From CAZKCI01 sp964551475 (GTDB taxonomy: Bacteria > Auribacterota > Erginobacteria > Erginobacterales > CAZKCI01), in contig CAZKCI010000028.1 in assembly GCA_964551475.1 (NCBI GenBank), positions 1 through 64,000 on the forward strand: a DNA stretch of 64,000 bases. Direction: 5' to 3'. Below, piece by piece: positions 41,652 through 50,914 of the stretch. A program made the translations under genes and the position numbers. Each line of letters begins with the position of its first letter. Position 1 is the first letter of the stretch. The notes beneath the pieces were generated by a model. The model did not search any database. It saw only the letters and a list, made by a program, of their open reading frames with translations, and had not been told where the DNA came from.

Positions 41652-42716
41652 ATGTCCAGATTCCTGAGACGGGGAGGCAAAAAGGCCGGGGTCTCGCCCG
41701 GGACCATGGTCTACATCGGGGAGAAGCCCCCGGAACCGGCCAAGATCACCGTGATCGACTACGGACCGGAGAGCTTCGAGGAGAAGGTTGTCGACCGGGT
41801 GGAGGAATGCTTCCATTTCAAGACCAAGTCGACCGTGACCTGGATCAATATCGACGGCCTCCGGGATCTCGACGTCATCCGGAAGCTCGGCGACTGCTAC
41901 GGATTTCACCATCTGGTCCTGGAGGACATCGTCAACACCTTCCAGCGGTCGAAGCTGGAGGATTTCGGATCCTACCTCTTCATCGTTTTCAAAATGCTGA
42001 CCCTTCCCGCCCGCGCCCCCAAGATCGAGGTCGAACAAGTGAGCCTGATCCTGGGAGACAACTTCGTCATCTCCTTCCAGGAGGCGGTGGGGGATCTCTT
42101 CGATCCGGTCCGGGAAAGGATCCGGGGAGGCAAAGGGCGCATCCGGACGATGGGGGCGGATTACCTGATGTATTCCCTGATCGACTCCGTGGTCGACGGC
42201 TATTTCTCCATCCTGGAGAGCTTCGGGGAGACGATCGAGGGCATCGAGGAGACGGTGGTGCTCCGTCCGACCCAGCAGACCCTGCAGTCCATCCATGCTT
42301 TCAAGAAGGAGATGATTTTCCTCCGCAAGTCGGTCTGGCCGATGCGCGAGGTGATTTCCGCGCTTCTCCGCCGGGATTCCGTCCTGATCACCGAGCCGAT
42401 CGTCGTCTATTTCCGCGATGTTTACGACCACACCGTGCAGATCATCGACAACGTGGAGACCTTTCGGGATACCTTGGCGAGCCTCCTCGACATCTACATG
42501 TCCGGCGTTTCCAACCGGCTGAACGAGGTGATGAAGATTCTGACGGTGTTCTCCACCATCTTCATGCCCCTGACCTTCCTCGCCGGCGTCTACGGGATGA
42601 ACTTCCGGTTCATGCCGGAGCTGCACTGGAAATACGGATACCTGTTCGCCTGGCTGGTGATGCTCGGCGTGGTCGCCGTGATGCTGGCCTTTTTCAAGCG
42701 GCGCAAGTGGATCTGA
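41652..42716 (+). CDS. corA: CorA magnesium/cobalt channel
   Basis: A 354-residue CorA protein. A soluble alpha/beta N-terminal domain is followed by long helices (DVYDHTVQIIDNVETFRDTL) and two C-terminal membrane segments with the selectivity motif GMN in AGVYGMNFRFMPELHWKYGY. It ends in the basic KRRKW. It forms a pentameric inner-membrane Mg2+ channel. The start ATG has a purine-rich site upstream. The next gene begins about 50 bp later from its own promoter. Confidence 0.93.
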   Translation: MSRFLRRGGKKAGVSPGTMVYIGEKPPEPAKITVIDYGPESFEEKVVDRVEECFHFKTKSTVTWINIDGLRDLDVIRKLGDCYGFHHLVLEDIVNTFQRSKLEDFGSYLFIVFKMLTLPARAPKIEVEQVSLILGDNFVISFQEAVGDLFDPVRERIRGGKGRIRTMGADYLMYSLIDSVVDGYFSILESFGETIEGIEETVVLRPTQQTLQSIHAFKKEMIFLRKSVWPMREVISALLRRDSVLITEPIVVYFRDVYDHTVQIIDNVETFRDTLASLLDIYMSGVSNRLNEVMKILTVFSTIFMPLTFLAGVYGMNFRFMPELHWKYGYLFAWLVMLGVVAVMLAFFKRRKWI

Positions 42717-42728
42717 TTTTCGCGATTG

Positions 42729-42757
42729 TTTCAGTTCCCCGGGATTTCTGGTAGAGT
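42729..42757 (+). promoter_or_regulatory. Promoter of the GH13 gene
   Basis: A weak -35 (TTTCAG, 42729-42734), 17 bp, and TAGAGT (42752-42757) lie 8 nt before the ATG at 42766, again close to a leaderless arrangement. Confidence 0.5.
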
Positions 42758-42765
42758 AGGTGCCC

Positions 42766-45700
42766 ATGCCGCAGCCAGGCGACAAGGCGATCTTGCTTCC
42801 CGCTTCCCCCGTCCGTTTCCCGGTCGAGTTCCACATCGCCCGGGAAGCCCGGAAGCGCTACGGTCTCGACCGCGTCCTCTACGGCCTCCACGGCAACGTC
42901 CTGATCGCCGATCTCGAGGGCGCCCAGCTCCTCGCCGAGCGGATCAACGCCGTCCGCGGCGCCTCCTCCCATCCCGCGCGCGCCGTCCGGGCCGGCCAGG
43001 TCAACGCCGTGGGGCTGATCGACGAGGTCTTCCACTACATGGCCGCCCGCTACCGGGAGATGATCAACCCCGCCGCCCTTCCCGCCCTGCTCGCCCGCTT
43101 GGAGAAGCAGGTGGGGGGCGAGCCGCTGCGCAAGACGCTCAACGCCTTCGTCGACCGCTTCCCCGGCTCTGCCGTCTGGCGGGACGGCCAGACGCCCGAG
43201 GAGTACCTGCGGGGCGTGACCGAGGGGATTCCCAACCGCCAGATCCTCTGCGAAGAGCTGCTCATGCTCTTTCTCGCCAACGCCGACCGCGCCTTCGATC
43301 CCCTCTCCGATCTCTTCGACGAGGCCGCCCTCAAGGAGACCACCGCCTACCGGGAGATCTGCCGGGAGACCGGCTCTTTCTTCGAATCTCAGCCCGCCTT
43401 CGGACCGGAAAACCTCCCCCTGCTCGACCTCCTCCTCGCTCCCATCCGCGCCTCGCCCCGCTCGCTTCCCGGGCAGATCACCTACATCGTCGAGAAGTGG
43501 AAGGACTATCTCAGCCCCGAGCTCCTCCGCCGCCTCCTGATCAGCCTGGACATCATCAAGGAGGAGGAGCGGATGCGGGGGATGGGGCCGGGGCCGGTGG
43601 TGGTCCCGGACTTCGCCCGCTTTCTCGGCTATCTGGACGGGGAAGACGCCCGCCGCTTCCCGGAATACGAGAAGTATTCGACCGACCTCGACTGGATGCC
43701 CCGGGTCGTCCTGCTGGCCAAGAACACCTACGTCTGGCTCGACCAGCTCTCCAAGCGCTACGCCCGCCCCATCCGCCGCCTCGACCAGATCCCGGACGAG
43801 GAGCTTGACCGGCTCCGCGACTGGGGCTTCACCGGCCTCTGGCTGATCGGCCTCTGGGAGAGATCGGCGGCCTCCCGGAAGATCAAGCACGCCTGCGGCA
43901 ACCCCGAAGCGGGCGCCTCCGCCTACTCCCTCTTCGATTACACCATCGCCGCGGAGCTCGGCGGGGAGAACGCCCTGCGCGACCTGAAAGAGCGGACGCT
44001 TAAACGAGGGATCAAGCTCAGTAGCGACATGGTCCCCAACCACACCGGGATCTATTCGCGCTGGGTGATCGACCGGCCGGACTGGTTCATCCAGGTCCGT
44101 TCGCCGCCCTTCCCCGGCTACCGCTTCACCGGCCAGGACCTCTCCGACGATCCGCGCGTGCGGATCGCCATCGAGGACGGTTACTGGACCAAGCGGGACG
44201 CCGCCGTGGTCTTCGAGCGCCGGGACAAGCGGACGGGGGACGTCCGCTACATTTACCACGGGAACGACGGGACGAACATGCCCTGGAACGACACCGCCCA
44301 GATCGACTTCCTCAACGCCGAGGCGCGGGAAGCGGTGATCCAGACCGTCCTCGCCGTCGCCCGCCGCTTCCACATCATCCGCTTCGACGCCGCCATGGTT
44401 CTCACCCGCCAGCATTTCCAGCGCCTCTGGTTTCCCCCGCCGGGTGCCGGCGGGGCCATCCCCTCCCGGGCCGGGCGGGGGCTGACCGCCGAGGAGTTCG
44501 ACCGCCTGATGCCCAAGGAGTTCTGGCGCGAGGTGGTGGACCGGGTGGCGAAAGAGGTCCCGGAAACGCTCCTGCTGGCCGAGGCCTTCTGGCTCCTCGA
44601 GGGCTATTTCGTCCGGACGCTGGGGATGCACCGGGTCTACAACAGCGCTTTCATGAACATGCTCAAGATGGAGCTGAACTCGGAGTACCGCCAGCTCGTC
44701 AAGAACATACTCGAGTTCGACCCCCAGATCATGAGGCGCTTCGTCAACTTCATGTCCAATCCCGACGAGGCCACCGCCGTCGCCCAGTTCGGCAAGGGGG
44801 ACAAGTATTTCGGCGTCTGCACCATGATGGTGACGATGCCGGGGCTGCCCCTCTTCGGCCACGGCCAGCTGGAGGGGCTGACCGAGAAGTACGGGATGGA
44901 ATACCGCAAGGCCTACTGGGACGAGCCGGTGGACAAGTTCCTGGTCAGTCGGCACGAGTCCGAGATCTTCCCCCTGATGAAGCGCCGGGCCCTTTTCTCC
45001 GATGTCGCCAACTTCTATCTCTACGATTTCTACCTCGACAACGGACGGGTCAACGAAGACGTTTTTGCCTATTCCAACCGCTACGGGAACGACCGGGCGC
45101 TGGTTTTCTACCACAACCGCTATAGCAGCACCTCGGGCTGGGTCCGCCTCTCCTCCGCTCGCCTGGTCAAGGACGGCGCGGGCGGGAAAAGGCTGGAGCG
45201 GACGGATCTGGCTGACGGCCTGGGCATCCGGGGGGAGGCGAACGACTACTGCGTCTTCCGGGATCTGCGGAGCAACCTGGAGTACATCCGTTCCAGCCGC
45301 GTCCTCAGGAAGAAGGGTTTCCAGATCAGCCTGGCCGCCTATCAGACTACCGTCTTCACCGATTTTCGCGAGATCAGGGACGACGGGCGGGGGCTGCTCC
45401 GCCAACTCGATCGCCTCCTCAATGGGAGGGGGGTGCGCAACATCAACGAGGCCGTGCGGAAGATCCGTTTTGCCTCCCTCCACCGTTCCTTCCAGGGGAT
45501 CTTCAACCCCGACACCGCCCGCCGCCTCGTCCGTCTGGCGGGGGAAGCGAAGTCGGAGAGCGAACTGGCCCTCTCCCTCCGGGAAACCCTTTCTCCCGCC
45601 CTGTCGTCGTTCTTCCGGGAGGTCTCCCGCGCCGGCGGGACGCGTTTCCCCGCCGCGGCGCCGGATCGGGTCCTCGGTTCGCTGGAAGCGGTTCTCCTCC

Positions 45701-46386
45701 TCCTCCCCGCGCCCGGCATTCCCTCCTGGAAATGTTCCGCCGCCTGCCGCCCGGCGCTGAAACACGTCCTCGCCCTGATCCCCCAAGCGGGAGACGACCG
45801 GCTCCTCGGCCTCCGTGTCCTGCTCCTCTGGTCGGTTCTCAAGGAGATCGAGAAGGAGCTCTCCGCCCGCCCGGGGGAGACCACCTGGCTCAAGGAATGG
45901 TTCCTGGGGGAGACCTCGGTCGAGTTCCTTGAGTCCCTGGGAGCGGACTGGGATACGGCGCTCCGGGAGTTCGCCCTCCTCACCATCCTCCTCCGCCATG
46001 CCGGGAAGATCGGCGCCTTGAAATCCGCCCGGAGGATCGCCTCTCTCGCCCCGATCTTCGAAGACGCCGAGGTCAAGGGTTTCCTGAACTTCAACTGGTA
46101 CGAGGACACGCTCTGGCTGAGCGCCGAGAGGATCGGCGAGATGGCGGACTGGCTGGGGGCGGCCGCCCAGATCGAACGGGCGCTCTCTTCCTGGACACCG
46201 GGGAGAGGGAAAACTCCGCGGATGGCCGTCGCCGTTCCCCTCCGCGCGGCCCAATCGCTCCGGGAGCGCGCGGCGAAGGCCGGCTACCAGGTGAAGGAGT
46301 TCCTGGAATCATTCGCCGCCGCTCCCGCGCCAGCCAAGCGGAAGAGGAAGAATCACCGATCACGGACGAGAGGAGTCATGGAGTAG
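42766..46386 (+). CDS. Very large GH13 alpha-amylase-family protein
   Basis: A 1206-residue protein with a central GH13 barrel and unrecognised helical regions on both sides. Catalytic landmarks are VPNHTG (H426), the nucleophile D541 in IIRFDAAMVL, acid E606 in LLLAEAFW, and D667 in NPDE, where the usual NHD is NPD. Residues 1-340 have no recognised family; the last 300 residues are mostly helical. It probably acts on alpha-glucans or transfers glucosyl units in the cytoplasm (no signal peptide). A GTG 6 bp upstream is an alternative start. The last residues GVME and the TAG are encoded by the octamer repeat at 46374-46438. Confidence 0.75.
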   Translation: MPQPGDKAILLPASPVRFPVEFHIAREARKRYGLDRVLYGLHGNVLIADLEGAQLLAERINAVRGASSHPARAVRAGQVNAVGLIDEVFHYMAARYREMINPAALPALLARLEKQVGGEPLRKTLNAFVDRFPGSAVWRDGQTPEEYLRGVTEGIPNRQILCEELLMLFLANADRAFDPLSDLFDEAALKETTAYREICRETGSFFESQPAFGPENLPLLDLLLAPIRASPRSLPGQITYIVEKWKDYLSPELLRRLLISLDIIKEEERMRGMGPGPVVVPDFARFLGYLDGEDARRFPEYEKYSTDLDWMPRVVLLAKNTYVWLDQLSKRYARPIRRLDQIPDEELDRLRDWGFTGLWLIGLWERSAASRKIKHACGNPEAGASAYSLFDYTIAAELGGENALRDLKERTLKRGIKLSSDMVPNHTGIYSRWVIDRPDWFIQVRSPPFPGYRFTGQDLSDDPRVRIAIEDGYWTKRDAAVVFERRDKRTGDVRYIYHGNDGTNMPWNDTAQIDFLNAEAREAVIQTVLAVARRFHIIRFDAAMVLTRQHFQRLWFPPPGAGGAIPSRAGRGLTAEEFDRLMPKEFWREVVDRVAKEVPETLLLAEAFWLLEGYFVRTLGMHRVYNSAFMNMLKMELNSEYRQLVKNILEFDPQIMRRFVNFMSNPDEATAVAQFGKGDKYFGVCTMMVTMPGLPLFGHGQLEGLTEKYGMEYRKAYWDEPVDKFLVSRHESEIFPLMKRRALFSDVANFYLYDFYLDNGRVNEDVFAYSNRYGNDRALVFYHNRYSSTSGWVRLSSARLVKDGAGGKRLERTDLADGLGIRGEANDYCVFRDLRSNLEYIRSSRVLRKKGFQISLAAYQTTVFTDFREIRDDGRGLLRQLDRLLNGRGVRNINEAVRKIRFASLHRSFQGIFNPDTARRLVRLAGEAKSESELALSLRETLSPALSSFFREVSRAGGTRFPAAAPDRVLGSLEAVLLLLPAPGIPSWKCSAACRPALKHVLALIPQAGDDRLLGLRVLLLWSVLKEIEKELSARPGETTWLKEWFLGETSVEFLESLGADWDTALREFALLTILLRHAGKIGALKSARRIASLAPIFEDAEVKGFLNFNWYEDTLWLSAERIGEMADWLGAAAQIERALSSWTPGRGKTPRMAVAVPLRAAQSLRERAAKAGYQVKEFLESFAAAPAPAKRKRKNHRSRTRGVME

Positions 46387-46438
46387 TGGAGTGATGGAGT
46401 GGTGGGGCAGCGGCAATACTCCATTACTCCAATACTCC
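46374..46438. repeat. ggagtagt octamer hairpin (family copy 3)
   Basis: Left arm ggagtcat|ggagtagt|ggagtgat|ggagtggt and right arm actccatt|actccaat|actcc, with a spacer of about 15 bp. It gives the GH13 gene its TAG stop and reaches to 11 bp before the ATG at 46449. Confidence 0.9.
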
Positions 46439-46448
46439 CTTTGTCGTC

Positions 46449-46937
46449 ATGCCCCGATTCCTGATCGTCGCCGGCCCCGACCGCTCCGAAAGGGAGGAGG
46501 TTCTGGAGAAGCTTGTCAGCGCTTTCTCCGCGGCGGGGTATAAAACCGGCGTCGCCATCCATCGGACGCTCGAGGAAGAGGAAAAGGGGAGGGAAGGAGA
46601 GGGATACAAGCGTTTTTCCCGCGCCGGCGCCGTCCAGGCGCTGATCACGCGGGGCAAGGAGACGGCGCTTAGGGGCAAACAGGGCGGGCTCACGCCCTTG
46701 AAGCGGATCGGCGCGCGCTATTTCAACGCCGTCGATGTGCTTCTTGCCGCCGGCTACTTCGATCCGGTTCCCTGCGTCGAAGCCTGCCTCAGCGACGATA
46801 TCTCCCTCCTCCGGCGCCTGTCCGATCCCGGTCTCGCGGGGGTCGTTTGCCGTCGTTCCCTGCCGGCGCTTGCGGTCAGGGTGTATCCGATCGACGATCT
46901 GGCGGAGCTGGTCAGTGTGGTGATGAAGAAAATCTGA
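46449..46937 (+). CDS. MobB-like protein with a degenerate P-loop
   Basis: A 162-residue protein. FLIVAGPDRSEREEVLEKLV followed by AAGYKTGVAIHRTLEEEE, YKRFSRAGAVQALITRG and DVLLAAGYF fits the MobB fold (GTP-binding adaptor in molybdenum-cofactor dinucleotide synthesis), including the AGA step. The P-loop, normally GxxGxGKT, is here GPDRSERE and lacks the lysine and glycines, so nucleotide binding is unlikely. No other Mo-cofactor gene is nearby. It could be a repurposed or decayed member. Confidence 0.5.
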   Translation: MPRFLIVAGPDRSEREEVLEKLVSAFSAAGYKTGVAIHRTLEEEEKGREGEGYKRFSRAGAVQALITRGKETALRGKQGGLTPLKRIGARYFNAVDVLLAAGYFDPVPCVEACLSDDISLLRRLSDPGLAGVVCRRSLPALAVRVYPIDDLAELVSVVMKKI

Positions 46938-46944
46938 CTTTCTC

Positions 46945-48141
46945 ATGGGTCCTATAGGTCTTATTAAAATGACGCTCTCCTCTCGTCCACACCGCGCCTT
47001 GTTTCCATATTTCTATATTTCCATCATCTGCCTGGGAGCATTAGCTCCCGGCGCCCCCCGCGCGGCGGCGGAGGATGCCGCTCCCGTGAAAGTCACTTTC
47101 CTCTTCAACCCCGGCTGCCGGGAATGCGATGAGATCCGGGATCTCATCCGCCGGACCGGGGAAGAGACGGGGATCGCGCTCGAGGTCGATTCCCTTGACC
47201 TGACCCAGGGCAGGAACATAGAGTTTTTGTGGGGCTGGGAGGAGAAGACCGGCAAGAAGGCCGAGCCCCTGCTGGGAGTGGTGATCGGAGAGGAGTTCCT
47301 GGCCGGTTATGAAGAGATCAAGGAGCGTTTGAGGACGGTTCTCGAGGATTACGCGTCGAGTCGGGCGCCGCCTTCCGCTCCCTCGCCGCTCCCCGCCGGC
47401 CGCCGGTCGGTCGAGAGCGAGTTCAGCCGCTTCGGTCCCGGGACGGTGGCCCTGGCCGGACTGATCGACGGGATCAACCCCTGCGCCTTCACGGTCCTGG
47501 TCATGCTCCTCTCCTTCATGATGGTGGGAGGACTCTCCCGGGTCCACACGCTGCTGGCCGGGCTTTCCTTCGCCGCCGCGGTCTTCCTCGCCTATCTCCT
47601 GGTCGGCCTCGGCCTTTTATCCGCCGCCCGAGCCACGCAGGGATACCGGACGGCCGCCGATATCGTCTATCTGGTGGTCGGCGTCGTCTCGATCGTCCTG
47701 GGAGCGATTTCCCTCTACGACGCGGCCGTCATCCGCCGCACGGGGGAACTGAAAGACGCGCGCCTCAAGCTTCCCTCCGCCCTGATGAACCGAATCCAGC
47801 GGGCGATCAGCACCGTGATCAACCCCCGCCATCTTATCGTCTCCGCCTTCACGCTCGGCCTGCTGGTCTCATTCCTGGAACTGGTCTGCACCGGCCAGAT
47901 CTATTTCCCCACCATCATCCTGATCATGAAGAACGCCTCCCTCCGGGCCCGGGGGTTCCTTTACCTGCTCCTCTATTGCGGGGCGTTCATTCTCCCCCTG
48001 CTCATCGTTTTGGGTGCTGTCTTCTGGGGTTCGCGGATACCCCGGGTCGCCGAGGCGGTGGGGAAATACGCCTGGGTCTCCAAGGCACTGACGGGCGTCA
48101 TCTTTTTGGCGCTGGGCGTCTTCCTCCTCATACGCTTCTGA
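46945..48141 (+). CDS. CcdA-like membrane protein with N-terminal thioredoxin-like domain
   Basis: A protein of up to 398 residues. A hydrophobic segment (about residues 21-41, signal or anchor) is followed by a thioredoxin-like domain (VTFLFNPGCRECDEIRDLIR, a CxxC site), then a polytopic half beginning LIDGINPCAFTVLVMLLSFM (the CcdA cysteine/proline signature) with six to seven segments, and ELVCTGQIYFPTIILIMKN. This looks like a DsbD-type electron-transfer system carrying reductant to the periplasm. An ATG at 46969 (MTLSSR) is an alternative start. It lies 7 bp after the MobB-like gene. Confidence 0.75.
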   Translation: MGPIGLIKMTLSSRPHRALFPYFYISIICLGALAPGAPRAAAEDAAPVKVTFLFNPGCRECDEIRDLIRRTGEETGIALEVDSLDLTQGRNIEFLWGWEEKTGKKAEPLLGVVIGEEFLAGYEEIKERLRTVLEDYASSRAPPSAPSPLPAGRRSVESEFSRFGPGTVALAGLIDGINPCAFTVLVMLLSFMMVGGLSRVHTLLAGLSFAAAVFLAYLLVGLGLLSAARATQGYRTAADIVYLVVGVVSIVLGAISLYDAAVIRRTGELKDARLKLPSALMNRIQRAISTVINPRHLIVSAFTLGLLVSFLELVCTGQIYFPTIILIMKNASLRARGFLYLLLYCGAFILPLLIVLGAVFWGSRIPRVAEAVGKYAWVSKALTGVIFLALGVFLLIRF

Positions 48142-48174
48142 GCTCTTAAAATCCCAAGATAAGGAGCATCACAC

Positions 48175-48867
48175 ATGAAAGAACTCGACTACGACCGCGA
48201 ACTCGCGGCGATCATCGACCACACTCTCTTGAAGCCCGAGGCGACGAAGAAAGACTTCGACCGCTTCGTGGCCGAGGCGAAGAAGTTTCACTTCCGCTCG
48301 GTCTGCGTCCACTCCAGCAACGTGGAGTACGCGGCCAAGCTGCTCAAGGGCTCCGACGTGATCCCGATCGCCGTGGTCGGTTTCCCCCACGGGCAGTTGA
48401 CGGCGGTGGCCAAGGCCTTCGAGGCCCATGACGCCATCGTCAACCGGGGGGCGCAGGAGATCGACATGGTGATCAACATCAGCGCCCTCAAAAGCAAGCA
48501 CTACATCGTGGTGCTCGAGGACATCCAGCAGGTGGTCAAGGCCTGCGAGGGGAAGCCGGTCAAGGTGATCCTGGAGACGGCCAAGCTCAGCTACAACGAA
48601 AAGGTCTGCGGCTGCTGCCTGGCCAAGGCCGCCGGCGCCCGCTTCATCAAGACGTCCACGGGAACGGTGGAAGGCGGCGCCACCGTCGACGACATCAAGC
48701 TCATCCGGGAGGTGGTCGGGGACGAGCTCCTGATCAAGGCCAGCGGGGGGATCCGGACCAAGGAGTTCGCCCGGGAGCTGATGGCCGCCGGGGCCAACCG
48801 GATCGGCACCAGCCACTCGGTGGAGCTGGTCTTGGGCAGGAAGCTCGCGGCCTCGGAAAAATACTGA
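48175..48867 (+). CDS. deoC: Deoxyribose-phosphate aldolase
   Basis: A 230-residue class I aldolase. IDHTLLKPEATKKDFDRFV opens the barrel; AVVGFPHGQ, EIDMVINISALKS, the Schiff-base lysine in FIKTSTGTVEGGAT and LIKASGGIRTKEFAREL follow. It converts deoxyribose-5-phosphate to acetaldehyde and glyceraldehyde-3-phosphate, and completes nucleoside salvage with the phosphorylase at 17.4 kb. aaggag upstream of the ATG is a good ribosome-binding site. Confidence 0.93.
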   Translation: MKELDYDRELAAIIDHTLLKPEATKKDFDRFVAEAKKFHFRSVCVHSSNVEYAAKLLKGSDVIPIAVVGFPHGQLTAVAKAFEAHDAIVNRGAQEIDMVINISALKSKHYIVVLEDIQQVVKACEGKPVKVILETAKLSYNEKVCGCCLAKAAGARFIKTSTGTVEGGATVDDIKLIREVVGDELLIKASGGIRTKEFARELMAAGANRIGTSHSVELVLGRKLAASEKY

Positions 48868-48885
48868 ATCGCGGAGATATTTTAT

Positions 48886-49010
48886 AGGAACGGCAGGCAA
48901 GGCAGGATAGGCAGGCAAGGCAGGAGAAAGACTCTCGGCCGACAGGGATCGCGACCCCGATAGATCGGGGCAGGCACGAAAGTCGCTCCCACCATTGGCG
49001 GAGACGGGAG
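48886..49010. repeat. ggcagg words followed by a tgtgggagc-type REP unit
   Basis: 48886-48925 has six ggcagg words like 10466-10506. 48935-48998 has ggatcgcgaccccgatagatcggggcagg ending in tcgctcccacc, a half REP unit of the tgtgggagc family. No gene is visible. Confidence 0.75.
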
Positions 49011-49014
49011 CGGA

Positions 49015-50604
49015 ATGGACAGGAAGAGGACATGGTATTGGTTGCTGGTCGCGCTCGTTCTGATCACCGCCGCTGTTGTGCGCTTCTCCGGTCTCTCCTT
49101 CGGTTTTCCCCACCTTTTCCATCCCGACGAACCGACGGCGGTGAAGAGGGCGGTCCTCTTCTTCCGCGACGGCATGAACCCCCGCTGGTTCGCGATGCCC
49201 TCCGGTTATCTCTATCTTCTCCACTTCAACTACCGGGCCTACGGCGCTCTCAAAGGCATCGCCCATTTTGAAAGCAACCAGACAGTTCTCTATCTGATCG
49301 GCCGTCTCTGGTCGGCCATCTTCGGCTCGGCCACCGTCCTCCTGGTTTTTCTCGCCGGGAAGAGACTCTACGGCCGGAAAGCGGGACTGGGAGCGGCCGC
49401 TTTGATGGCCGCGCTCCCGCTCCACGTCCTCCATTCCCACTACGCCACGGTGGACGTCCCCGTCACCTTCACGATCGCGCTCGCCCTGCTTTTCTCCGCC
49501 CGCGTTCTCCGCCAAGGGCGATTGTCGGATTACATACTCGCCGGCATCTTCGCGGGCATGGCGGCGTCGCTGAAATACAACGGCGCTTTCGCTTTCTTCC
49601 CCCTCCTGGCCGCCGGTCTCGTCCGCTCGCGGGGTTGGGGAGGGGAGGGGGGCGAGCCGTTCGACCGGCGGGAATGGCGGAGTCTGGCCTGCTCCGTGGC
49701 GGCGCTCGTCCTGGTATTTTTCGCCGTCTCTCCCTTCATCCTCTCCGCGCCGGGACAGTTTTTCAAGGATCTCTCGACTCAGTCCCATTATCTCATCCGC
49801 TACGGCCACGGCCCGATTTTCATCGCCACCTCTCCGGGCGCGCTCTATCAGCTCTTCAACGTTCTCTACTACGCCGGAGGAGGAGCCTTCTGGATTATGG
49901 CCGTCGCCGGCGTGATCGCCGCCGTCATCTTCCGTCGCCGGGGCGACATCCTGCTTCTCTCCTTCCTCGTCCCCTACTACGTTCTGATCTCGATCCCGGT
50001 CGTCAAGTTCTCCCGTTTCTTCATCCCCCTCCTTCCGTTCCTGGCCCTCCTGGCCGGGCGTCTCCTGGAGTTGCCGTTCCCCCGCCCGGCGATGAAAAGA
50101 GTTTTCATCGGCCTGTTCGCCGCCGGCGCTCTCGGGACCTTTCTCCTCGGCGCGGGTTACGCGCGGATGCTTGTGCGTCCGGACGCGCGTTTCATCGCCC
50201 GGGACTGGATTGAGGCCAACCTTCCCCAAGGCGCGCGCGTGGGCATGATCAAGACCGAGACCGGACTGATCTTCCTCGACGATCCGGCTTTGGCCTATCC
50301 TCATCCCTTTCTCACGATTGAGAGATACAACCGCCTCCTTCCGGCGCTGGAGGGCAAACCCGATTACCTGCTCGTCACCGATTTCGACTACCGGGACATC
50401 ATCCGCCTCCAGGAGAAATACGACATCATCCGCTACAAACTCTGGATGAAGTTCTTCCCCGGCCGAGCCGGATACGAGAAGATCGAGGAGTTCTACCGCC
50501 CGCCGTCGATCCTGGGTTTGACCTTCGGCCAGCCCTTCGCCCCCCACGACATGACCTACAACTGCCCGCGGATCAGTCTGTTCCGTCGTTTGCCGGAAAA
50601 ATAG
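49015..50604 (+). CDS. GT39-like membrane glycosyltransferase
   Basis: A 529-residue polytopic membrane protein of the ArnT/PMT (GT39) clan. The first periplasmic loop FHPDEPTAVKRAVLFFRDGM carries the catalytic-type Asp-Glu, followed by ten to twelve hydrophobic segments (SATVLLVFLAGKRLYGRK; VLHSHYATVDVPVTFTIALA). A soluble periplasmic C-terminal part follows. It transfers a sugar from a polyprenyl carrier to an acceptor outside the cytoplasm; the substrate is unknown. ATG is 4 bp after the repeats. Confidence 0.78.
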   Translation: MDRKRTWYWLLVALVLITAAVVRFSGLSFGFPHLFHPDEPTAVKRAVLFFRDGMNPRWFAMPSGYLYLLHFNYRAYGALKGIAHFESNQTVLYLIGRLWSAIFGSATVLLVFLAGKRLYGRKAGLGAAALMAALPLHVLHSHYATVDVPVTFTIALALLFSARVLRQGRLSDYILAGIFAGMAASLKYNGAFAFFPLLAAGLVRSRGWGGEGGEPFDRREWRSLACSVAALVLVFFAVSPFILSAPGQFFKDLSTQSHYLIRYGHGPIFIATSPGALYQLFNVLYYAGGGAFWIMAVAGVIAAVIFRRRGDILLLSFLVPYYVLISIPVVKFSRFFIPLLPFLALLAGRLLELPFPRPAMKRVFIGLFAAGALGTFLLGAGYARMLVRPDARFIARDWIEANLPQGARVGMIKTETGLIFLDDPALAYPHPFLTIERYNRLLPALEGKPDYLLVTDFDYRDIIRLQEKYDIIRYKLWMKFFPGRAGYEKIEEFYRPPSILGLTFGQPFAPHDMTYNCPRISLFRRLPEK

Positions 50605-50914
50605 TTAACCGCGAATCATCCCGAATGCCTTCAGCCTGGCTCGCAGATGATGTCCACGAATTTTCACGAATTAGCACGAATTGAACACCGGCGCGTTCCA
50701 GGTGCCTCCGTGGGAGGGGCGACTGCCCCATCCCGAAATCTTCTTCGGGACTCGCCCCGATCCATGCTGGCGGAGATCGCGGCGAGACGCCGCTCCCACA
50801 AAATCACACCGGCGGCATCAGCGGATCACGTTTTCCATTCGTGCTAATTCGTGAAAATTCGTGGAAAAGCAGTAGCCGAGCCGCTATTTGTGCAGATTCG
50901 TGGTTAAACAGTCC
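50605..50914. repeat. 310-bp gene-free stretch of repeats
   Basis: Two copies of the aattcgtg family (about 50640-50690: gatgtccacgaattttcacgaattagcacgaatt; about 50836-50910: its reverse complement ttcgtgctaattcgtgaaaattcgtgg) flank a tgtgggagc-type REP unit (50705-50800). The outer copies are inverted with respect to each other, so the whole stretch can fold as one large hairpin. No gene is visible. Confidence 0.78.

Noticed and set aside
42694..46254. 1186-codon open frame on the minus strand
   Set aside because: It lies antisense to the GH13 gene in a GC-rich region; the long stop-free antisense frame follows from codon usage. No family motif.
48169..50547. 792-codon minus-strand open frame across deoC and the GT39-like gene
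   Set aside because: Antisense to two well-supported genes; the sequence is glutamate/arginine/glycine-rich shadow protein.
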